Origin: Cryptomeria japonica
Lineage: Eukaryota > Streptophyta > Pinopsida > Cupressales > Cupressaceae
Assembly (NCBI RefSeq): GCF_030272615.1
Contig: NC_081408.1
Coordinates: 766,293,330-766,357,329, forward strand
Reading direction: 5' to 3'
DNA: 64,000 nucleotides
Shown: in pieces, positions 55,374 to 64,000 of the stretch
Layout: the number at the start of each line of letters is the position of its first letter
Position numbering within the stretch: the first letter of the stretch is position 1
Notes under the pieces: generated by a model
The model's database searches: none
What the model saw: only the letters and a program-made list of their open reading frames with translations
What the model was told of the DNA's origin: nothing
Translations under genes and position numbers: made by a program

Positions 55374-57889
55374 GAGTTGTTTATGCACTTGTTGCTTTGT
55401 TATTTTGGATTGTACTCTGGATGGCTCTTGGTAGCCGATATATTTTGACATCATTGTACTCTGATACATGTATGCTTTTGCAAGATGATATATGATATGA
55501 TATATGAGGAGATACCATATTTTGTGATGATATGATATGCACATGTATGATGACATGTATATTTTTATGCAGGATGATGATTATGAGTTTAAGCTTAGAT
55601 TCATGCTATGGATGATTTTGCTTTCTATATGTGCATGGTGATGATTTTATACCAATGCTATGGATGTGGTGCTAACATGTGGATGCAGGTTAGTAGATGC
55701 ATGATGTTTGGTTGTAATGCTTTATGAATGTGATGCAATGATGACTATGCATGTGTAATGATGAGTTAATGATGATGACTATGGGATAAATAATACTTGT
55801 TTATGTTGATGATATGATGATATGAGTAAATGATGTATGTTGTTTTTAAGATGAATCTAAAATGAATCAAATATTTATGCAAATGTTTAGGGTCCTAAAT
55901 GAATGCATTTTAAAATGGATAAACAAATGTGAATATGAATGTTTATGTTATGATTCTAAATGAATGCACTTAAAATGTATAAACAAATGTTTATATATGA
56001 TTCTAAATGAATGCACTTTAAATGGATAAACAAATGTGAATACAAATGTTTATGTATGATCATAAATGACTCAAAATAAAATGTGACTAAGTGTAAATGA
56101 GATGAAACGATAATGCAAATAAATGCAACTAAGGGATAATGATTAACTGCACCTTAATGTGATTTAAAGGAGAATGAATAACCGCACCTCAATGCAATTA
56201 AAAGATAATGAATAACTGGACCTTAATGCAATAAAAATGAAAGCAATGCATATTTAATGTTGTTAAAATGAATGCACTATATGGATGAATGAATGTTCTT
56301 GATAACAAAATGCACTTAAATGATAATAAATGCACATGATGTCTTAAATGCCTCAAGGGGATGAACAAATTAATGCACTTAAATGATTATCGAAATGAAT
56401 TGAAGTGCAACTAAATGATAATGAACTGAATGCAGTTGATGTCACTAACATGATAATGTTAGGCCTACATTATTTATGAATGCAAGTTGGTGAGAATTTG
56501 CAGATGTGGAATGCAGATGTGAGATGATGTATCAGAGGAATCCGTCATGATTTTTGTACCCAAGACAAACTTATTAGGTGTTTTCTCATATAAGCCTAAA
56601 TTTCTTTGCATGCAACAATTGATATGAATAATGAATGAGCAAATGGATGGGTGACATGGAACGAAATGCAATATATACAAATGAGATGAAATGACATTCC
56701 ATGGAGTATTCATAGTGCTTTATTTTCCTCATTGAGCATGGTAGTATCATTCTTGGCCGAGGTAGTAGGAACCAAGTTTGGAGCATTTCACCTATAAGCA
56801 AGCATTTAAGACAAGTAAAAGAAAGTGACCCTCCATTCTGGTTCATGCACAAATGGTCGAGGTATACATTGTAGTCAGTAAGCCATAGTGATCCATGACT
56901 AGATTTTTGCATATGATCACGTAGCTTAGTGAACTTCCCACATATACACTATTAGTACATGCCCCAGAACTTCATTGGAACAATTCGCAGACAATAAACA
57001 AAATGATACATAGGATCCATCCCGACTACTCTAATCACTTGCAGATATCCCAGAGTAGCGTAGGAACCTGATATAAATGAATAAATAACTAACAAACCAA
57101 CCAAGTACTTGATTGCTTAAACATAATTTTCTTGTCAAAGAAAATGTTATCATGTCTTTGTGTTTGGTAAGGAAGGATGCATCCTTGTTGAAGACAGTTG
57201 TGTGTTACTTGTTTTGATTGATTGGTTGATTTGATAAGTGATCATTTGAGTAGCTCAAAATTTTTGTTTGATGTCGCTTGCGATGTGTATGTACAAAGGA
57301 TTTTATGCGTTGCAAGGTTTTTGATTGATTTTTTATGTTTCATCATGTTTTTGGATTTTTTGAGAGTTTTGAATGTTTTGGGATTTTTCGAGTGTTTTGA
57401 ATGCTTTTGGATTTTGTTTGCAGACAATTTTGAATGAGGAAATCAATGAATCATAAATAATGTAGAATCCACTTCCATCAATAGGTTAAGAGTATTATCC
57501 CTAGTTTAGACGTCACCATGAAAATCAAGATACAGGATGCATGAAGTACTAACCCGGATTGCAGATCAATAACAAGCCATGGTTTGAATGATTGATGAAT
57601 GGATGCAATGGATGTGATTGCAACAAGTTTGAAAGATAATGGAGCCATAGCCCTTTATGAATGGCGCCTGTTTGCCAAGTTTTTACCACCGTACTTACCC
57701 AAGGTGCCACTAGAGTGGTTGTTCACCGTTTGGATGCATGATTTTTCTCTTTACTATTTTTATTTTTTTGTATTTTCTTCAGGATATTTTTTTGAATGTT
57801 TTAGGTTTTTTTCTGATATATATCGAAGAGCCTAATGCTCTGTACAACTTATGTATGAAACTGTTTGAGGTGCATGTTGTTGATCAGAT
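55374..57889. other. 3' flank of PMD copy 2 and pol-PMD spacer, noncoding
   Basis: 55,420-55,520 is shared with copy 1. From 55,840 to 56,460 AAATGAATGCACTTAAAATG-type repeats dominate. 56,700-57,080 and 57,590-57,840 have no recognised gene. T-rich ORFs at 57,222 and 57,599 look spurious. Confidence 0.5.
55890..56070. repeat. Three ~65-bp tandem units
   Basis: TAAATGAATGCATTTTAAAA, then TGGATAAACAAATGTGAATA, then TGAATGTTTATG recurs at about 55,893, 55,960 and 56,005 with small changes and deletions. Confidence 0.7.
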
Positions 57890-58126
57890 ATGCTAGTGGT
57901 TTCCCTTCTGAAGTGGCCAACTAATATGCCCCAGACCCAAATACAACAGTAATAACATATGGGCCCAGCCAGTTGGATTCAAACTTTCCCTAATGTTCTC
58001 TGTTTGGTTGGTTACGAGGATTCTCCCTGAGAACATGATCACCTACCTCAAATGTACGAGGTTTAACTTGATGATTATAGCTTCTGCTCATGCGTTGCTG
58101 ATAAGACTTGAGGTGGTTGTATGTAG
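57890..58126 (-). pseudogene. Ty3/gypsy integrase C-terminus, pol end of PMD element copy 2
   Basis: Minus strand: YNHLKSYQQRMSRSYNHQVK, PRTFEVGDHVLRENPRNQ, stop, GKFESNWLGPYVITVVFGSG, AY, stop, LATSEG. F-x-x-GD-VL...GKF-x-x-NW-GPY-(I/V) is the GPY/F module of gypsy integrase (Tat/Athila-like). Same strand as the LTR at 50832-52387, so the order in the element is pol, antisense PMD, 3' LTR. Cut at 58127 by another LTR. Confidence 0.8.
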
Positions 58127-59336
58127 TGTTGGTCCTCACAACTAGAATGGTAACTAGGTAATAAAACACAATTCAGAGATTGAATATTCTTAAATAGCTA
58201 ACTTTTCCTGTGGCAAAGGCTCATTTAGTTATCAACCAGGGATGTAATCTTGAAATGGGCCAGCACTGTATGTGCACCAAGTTCATATTGCAACCATCCT
58301 ATATTACTGCAGGAAAGGGAATTCTTCCTAAAGTAAACACACAGAATCTCAAATGAACTAATACTTTAATCTTACAACTAGAAATTACTTTAAACAACTA
58401 CTATTAAATGATAAAGTTCTGGCGGGCAACAGGAACTACTCTGCTACTGTGGCTGCAGGAATAGACACAGGAACTGTTTCCTATGGCTGTAGGAATAGAC
58501 AACTGCAAAAAAAACTACTACAGAAGTATGAATTTAACTGAAACATACAAAGGATTACTCACCAAGTGGCCCCCCTTGAGTGAGTATCTCAAGAACTTCA
58601 TATTACAATTATCTAATTATTCAAAATCACATTGATCTCTTTATTTCATCCTGACTAGAAAATACATAAATAGTACCAGAAGATTGTGTATTACAAGATA
58701 CTATGGTTATTCTCTACTATCCCCAAGAGGAGAGAGATCCCTTTATTTATAGGAAAACTTATAACAAACTTATAACTGATCGACCACATTCCTACGGAAT
58801 AGGTGAACAAGATTTATTAACAAGCAAAGAAGTCAACGCAGGACAACAGAACAACATCTATCCTACAGTTGAGAAAATATAGCATGACTAGCCTCCTAGA
58901 TCTAAGCTCCACTAAGAACAGTTGTAAATGTTCATAAATCAATCTATTGAAGAACCGGTCAAGTAGTTCTGATCATTACTGCATTTCTCTGACTGGGTCT
59001 GCATTGTAGTTATATATTTGATGATCTTTTGAACCACCATTTGTCTTTACTTCACCTTTGCTGACCCTGCATCATGATATTAATATGCACAACAAACATG
59101 TGTGTATACTAATGCTAACATGATATAATGCAAACCATATTTATAATTGTTTTTAGATATTTGCATAGATAGATCATTATATGACATCCTTAGGTATAAG
59201 TTAAACCAGTTTCAAAATAATTAAAAGGTATCAACTTAAAAGAGTATTATAATCCAAATGTCATCTAATCATAAGACCTAGGCAGGAGTATTATATAAAA
59301 AATCTATCAAAATAGAGCTATTATTTAGGCTCATCA
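58127..59336 (-). mobile_element. LTR of a truncated element, pointing left
   Basis: Plus view TGTTGGTCCTCACAACTAG ... TTTAGGCTCATCA. On the minus strand it starts TGATGAGCC, has a TATA box CCTATAAATAAAGGGA (about 58,755-58,740) and is preceded by the purine tract TAGGGGGAGA (plus 59,337-59,346). So it is a 3' LTR with a short piece of interior (to 59,420) before the next insertion cuts it. No second LTR is seen. Confidence 0.55.
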
Positions 59337-59420
59337 TCTCCCCCTAACCTAACTTCTTGTTGATCCTCCAACAACAGGAAAATTTTAGATTCTGGCATTG
59401 ATTCGGAAATTGCCTGGGGC

Positions 59421-60551
59421 TGTAATACCCTAAAAATGGTCATCTAAACCATGACTCCCTAATCTCAACAACATCACCAAGGTTCTAACCAAAGGAAATT
59501 AAATCAATCTTGAGCATACAATTCATTCTTTAATCATCAAATGGCACATGGCAAAATCAATCACTCAATATTAATTAAATATTTATTTAATTAATTGATC
59601 ATTCCAAGTAAATCATTTTTAAACAATTATCTTATTTATTTTAATTAAATATCCTACTATATTTAATTAAATAAATCAAATTGCCATGAATCTTCAAAAA
59701 AGGAAACAAATCAAGAAAGAGGAATTAATTCAATTAAATAAATCAAATTGCCATAAATCTTCAAAAAAGGAAACAAATCAAGAAAGAGGAATTAATTCAA
59801 TTAAATAAATCAATTTGAGCACAAATCTTCAAAAATGGAAATAAATCAAAAAAAGGAATTAATTGACCAAAAATTGAGAAAATAAATCAATTGAAAACAA
59901 TCTTGAAAAACAAATTAAAAATTGATGAATAAATCTCAAAGAAAGCAATTAAAACAATTGAATCTCAAAATTGAATGAAATAGAGAATAAATCAGTTTTT
60001 TTCTCATTTTAATCTTAAATTTAGTTTAATTTCCTTTAAAGCTGATAAAAGCATTCAATCACATCAATTTACTTGGATTGTGCTTCCTCTTGGAAAATCT
60101 TGACCGCTCATCATCATTTGATCTTAGCTATTGGTTTATTTCTGAATTTTCTTTAAATTCAAGCTCATCTCTCTTTCAAGAAAGGCTGGAGAATATATTG
60201 TTATTATACTGTTTTTGCTCTAGAATTCATTGATATATTGCATATTAATTATTTCATATTGATTAAATCATTTACTTAATTTATTGCTTAAATCTTGTTA
60301 GATTAATATTGCATCCATCTAGCATTCATCATGTTTATATAGATTAAATCCTTAGTCTTGATGTTGTCTAGTCACTGGTATTGCTTATAATTTGAGAGAA
60401 ATCTTATACTTGCATCTTTTAGAAGGCAATGGGTCGATTTGCCATGGTTTTCATATTCACTGATTATATCTATCTAACCATGCATGTAATGACTTAATTG
60501 AAGTGTTGTATCTTGCAGATACAGATTCTCATTCCACTTTTCACACACACA
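59421..60551 (+). repeat. 5' LTR of a Ty3/gypsy element (1,131 bp)
   Basis: Starts TGTAATACCCTAAAAATGG and ends TTTTCACACACACA, four bases before the PBS. Contains three tandem ~69-bp units (about 59,672-59,870; AATAAATCAAATTGCCATAA, CTTCAAAAAAGGAAAC, AAATCAAGAAAGAGGAATTA). Its partner LTR is outside the window. Confidence 0.8.
59672..59870. repeat. Three ~69-bp tandem units in the gypsy LTR
   Basis: The first two units are nearly identical; the third is diverged (AATTTGAGCACAAATCTTC). Confidence 0.8.
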
Positions 60552-60555
60552 TTTC

Positions 60556-60573
60556 TGGCGCCCACCGTGGGGC
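60556..60573 (+). other. Gypsy primer binding site
   Basis: TGGCGCCCACCGTGGGGC, a common form of PBS-region sequence in plant Ty3/gypsy elements. The first bases pair with a tRNA 3' end GGCGCCA. Confidence 0.85.
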
Positions 60574-63186
60574 AGAAAACTACATTTTTCGGCCTCCAAA
60601 GACTGATTTTTTATTTTTGTTATTTTTTCAGGTTTTTTTTTGACTTTTCAAATTTTTGGCCGTACAACCTTTGCGTCATCTCGTACGACATTTCTCACAA
60701 GCTAAAACGACAAACTGCATGTGTCGTACGAGCAGAAATCCTCTGTCATGTGAGAAGAAATCCTCTGTCGTACGTCATACGAGCATAAATCCTCTGTCAT
60801 ACGAGCATAAATCCTTTGTCATACGAGCATAAATCCTCTGTTGTGCAAGCATAAAGCATCTGTCGTGTGAGCAAAAATCCTTTGTCGTACGAGTAACTGC
60901 TTTGTTGCTTTTTTCATTGTTCGGTTCGGTGAGAATACTCGTACGAGTTACTGTTTTGTCGTATGAAAAACATAGAGTTTTTGTTTAGGATTTTTCTTGA
61001 AAAATGGCTTGTAGATGGTCAATATATATGGAATATAACATTTTAGCATAAGTGATATTTCCTCTTCTCTTCTCTCTTTCTTATACTTTAAGTTATATTC
61101 CATATATATTGTCAGGATGTTTGAGAGGGGTTTCGGATCTCCAGGAGTTATAATGCAAAATCTAGTTTTTGGAGGATCCTCCAAATTTCAGACTTAGTCA
61201 AATTTCAGGGCATTTCAGCATCAAGAGTGAAAAATTTGTAACCAAGATTTGAAATTAGGCTTGTGTAATCCCACCAAGAGATTTGATATTTCACTAACAT
61301 TTTCTTCTTGCAGGTTTCTAACAATTTCTTGCAGATTGGAGGAGTTAGATTAGGATTTGTTGAAAAACAAATTACTTTTCAGGGTTTTTCTTGAATTAAA
61401 TTTTGATGATACTGACACTAACCCTTAATCGTCTTTTGTCTACCTGATATTTTCACAACCTAACCAGTTTCTTGCAGAACGCTTGTCAAAGAATTTATCA
61501 ATCAAACGTACGCCTATCAAAGAATGAAAAAAAAAACATGACTACTGATGCGTTGTTTTTGTAGGTTGCCTAAAGAGAATCAACCAAAAATCGTGTATTT
61601 TTTAAATTCATTTTTTTTAGGCACCTAACTTGCTATTTGGTTAATGAACAAATTTGTCTTTTGTGTTTTCAGAAAAATCTGAGAGGTAGGAGAGTATGCT
61701 CTTATCTTTTACAGACAATCAGAAATCTATACCCTCAAAGTTTTTTTCTAAGTTTTGAGATTTGTGTACCTTTAGCAGGCCTGTCATAATGGGAAAAAGT
61801 AATCACCCTGTGAGAACGACCCAAGTGATTACAGCTAGACCTGAGCATTCCAACTCACTATAATAAATAGGTCTCTGATGATTAAAGTCTCAGAGGATGG
61901 GATTATTTGAGTTTTCTCTTTGAGATCTCTCATATCGGACATTTTGTAGGGCCTCACGGTCTCAATCGCGTTTACATGACTACAACTTGTTTCAGTACCT
62001 TGTCGGGCTATAGGCCTCAATCATGCTTGCGTGACTTCAAGGTGTAATTTCAAACGGAATTCCTGATTAAGAACTATAAGATAGAAGCTACCCAATTCAC
62101 CTCCGAAAGGTTGATAATCTTTGTGCAAGAGAGATAGTAACTCTCCCAAGACACTTGCCATATCATGCCCCCATTAGCATTTGGAGTCAGCTAATACGAC
62201 ATTGAGAATCCATTGTGTGAGACTCAGCGACCATATTTTGATTAGCTATTGGGTGTGTACCTAAGTCAGCAAGCAAAGGTTTTCTTCTCCAAACCAACTT
62301 CCATAGGGTTAGCATGTTGTGCTTGAAATATTATATATCTTACATGTTTTCTGTGTTTTCATCCCTGAAATTGACAAAAATAAATAAAAATAAAATACTG
62401 AAACTAGGGAAAATAAATCAAACAGATCAAATAACTCAGTGATAAACTCTGTCTGTGTCGAAACTGGTCTATCCCTGTCGAAAATCAGTCCATCTTAGAA
62501 ATTGGTTGTATTCAGTTATCCTATTCAGTCATTGAAAAACTCAGAACTTTTAGTCTCTGCTCTGTGAACAATCGTACGAGTCTGCTGGATTGTTGTCCTG
62601 TACCAAATTCTATGTCGTATGAGTATACTAAATTTTCATCCTGAGCCCAATCCTCTATCGTACGAGACCCAGTAGTCTGTCATCCCGAGTCATATCCTAT
62701 GTCGTACGAGATAGAACTGAACAAAATCATTTGTCGTCTGGGACCTACCCATTTATCGTACGGTACTAGGCAACAACTCGTACGAAATAGAACTGTTGTC
62801 GTCCTACACCTGTTATACTGTCGTACGATTCCAGGAATATAGTCGTATGAGTCTCTGATTCTGTCAGTCGAGAACAGTCAAAACCTGTCCAAAACAATTT
62901 TACAGCGAGCCCAAAATTGGTTATCATCTTCCTGAGCATAAAAAAACCTTGATAGTGTACCTCTGCGGTTGCGTTGCACGATTTTGTCGATCATTTCTCA
63001 GCTAGTTCAAACGAACATTTTATCAAACCTAAGTCAACTTAGATAATGTCTTACACAGGATAGATCATTCCTGAAACCAGACTAGATCTTAGTAACTTCT
63101 CTCAATCACTACGTTAAACGAACAACTAGCTACAATTTGATCTTGACTTCTGCAACACATCTCGCTCTCGGTCCTGTCGGTTATAA
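60574..63186 (+). other. Long gypsy leader with CGTACG-type palindromic repeats
   Basis: 2.6 kb between PBS and gag with no recognised gene. Two clusters (60,690-60,965 and 62,570-62,850) of TCGTACGA/CTCGTACGAG palindromes and their one-base derivatives (CATACGAG, GTCGTATGAG). In the first cluster CATACGAGCATAAATCCTCT repeats tandemly every ~22 bp. A long leader is typical of Tat/Ogre-like elements. Confidence 0.65.
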
Positions 63187-64000
63187 ATGCCTGTTCAAAC
63201 TAGAAGCTCTCACAACAAAACAAACAAAGCAAAAGAGACACCCTTTTCAACCAGAGATAATCCATTCTTTGTGGGAGACCCTTTTTACGATAAACCGTCC
63301 TCGTCACAGATACCATCCTCGTCACAGATACCAGTCTATGATATACCAATCTTTGGTCAGCCCCTATCTCCCACCATGTTTGGGGAAAGACAAGAAAAAG
63401 AAGCCAGTAAATGAAACACCCACGAAGATTTTAGAAATCAAGCCACTGATAGCGATTCATCAACTGAATCTGAGCTCCCTAAACCTCCCGAAGATGAAGT
63501 ACATAGGTGTCAGAATAGTAAAGAATTCCAAAAAATGATGAAGGTCATCATGGCTAGGGAAAAAGAAGATTATTTCTTAGAATTAGCGAAACAAGGTGCC
63601 AAACTCCCTACTAGTTATAATGTAGAGACCCTCGTTGCTAAAGAGGAAGATACACCATGGGGAAAAATGAGCAAACATATGCAAACACTACAAACTGCAG
63701 TCACAAGAATAGAAAAAAAAGATAAAATGCCAAAACAATATTCTTTGGACATAATATGCCCATTCCCATTTGATAAAAACCTTTACATGTCTCCATTTCC
63801 TTCACGAGTTGAGATCCCAAAATTTGACAAGTATGATGGTACCTCAGATCCTCAAGATCATGTCAGAGAGTTTTGTGCTGCTTGTATGGAGTTTATGCAT
63901 GATCAAACTGTGTGGGGGAAAAAGCGAGACTAGGTTAATCATGCCCTAATCCTACCTCTTGACACACATTACGGAATACGAAAGAGCCTAGAGATATCGC
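63187..64000 (+). pseudogene. Ty3/gypsy gag, 5' part, with two in-frame stops
   Basis: ATG 63187 opens MPVQTRSSHNKTNKAKETPF. A TGA at 63412-63414 is followed in the same frame by DFRNQATDSDSSTESELPKP, MMKVIMAREKEDYFLELAKQ, then PSRVEIPKFDKYDGTSDPQD and HVREFCAACMEFMHDQTVW. PKFDKYDGT-DP-x-H-x-x-F is the gypsy gag (retrotrans_gag) signature. A TAG at 63931-63933 follows GKKRD, and the frame stays open to the window end. Zinc knuckle and pol would lie beyond 64000. Confidence 0.85.

Noticed and set aside
57222-57835. Two small plus-strand ORFs in the pol-PMD spacer
   Set aside because: Phe/Leu/Asp-rich translations of T-rich sequence with no counterpart in copy 1 and no motif.

Overview
The window looks like nuclear DNA of a seed plant with a large, repeat-packed genome, most likely a gymnosperm. 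The reasons are AT-rich sequence, nested Ty1/copia and Ty3/gypsy elements, a non-L1-like LINE, and one host gene with a first intron of more than 13 kb. The organism call is an inference. I see no bacterial-type genes, CRISPR, rRNA or tRNA genes.

Left part (1-15,000): a host gene on the minus strand. Exon 1 (14712-14852) and exon 2 (1244-1344) join in phase and encode the start of a ZC3H14/Nab2-like poly(A)-RNA-binding protein. The 13,367-bp intron between them holds two halves of a degenerate ~70-bp repeat array (about 2330-4060 and 12905-14690). Between the halves lie a complete non-autonomous copia element (5784-8180, TSD AATTC), an RNase H fragment, a palindromic 39-bp repeat cluster and an LTR-like remnant. 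A 335-bp miniature LTR element (212-546) sits in intron 2, and a MITE-like element (15401-15863) lies about 550 bp upstream of the start codon.

Middle part (16,342-35,290): a nest. A decayed Ty3/gypsy pol on the plus strand is broken by two insertions. The first is a copia element (18523-28629, TSD AGGAG), which itself carries a non-autonomous LTR element with a 41-bp satellite (20351-23306, TSD CATTT) and an inverted solo LTR (25968-27242). The second is a young LTR element (28856-35169, TSD GGTCC) that carries an antisense, intron-containing plant mobile domain (PMD) gene. A sense-strand remnant of unknown family follows (35790-39640).

Right part (40,440-64,000): a LINE with ORF1, endonuclease and reverse transcriptase (40746-49485), split by a truncated minus-strand copia (42818-46937) and flanked by a ~210-bp duplication. 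Next comes a second, older copy of the PMD-carrying LTR family in the opposite orientation (50832-58126): 3' LTR, antisense PMD pseudogene, then an integrase C-terminus. After it are a minus-strand LTR (58127-59336) and the 5' part of another Ty3/gypsy element (LTR 59421-60551, PBS, leader with palindromic CGTACG repeats, gag) that runs off the window.

The main points of interest are the host gene whose second exon is only found by reading splice sites, and the LTR retrotransposon family with a conserved antisense PMD gene whose intron is kept in both copies.
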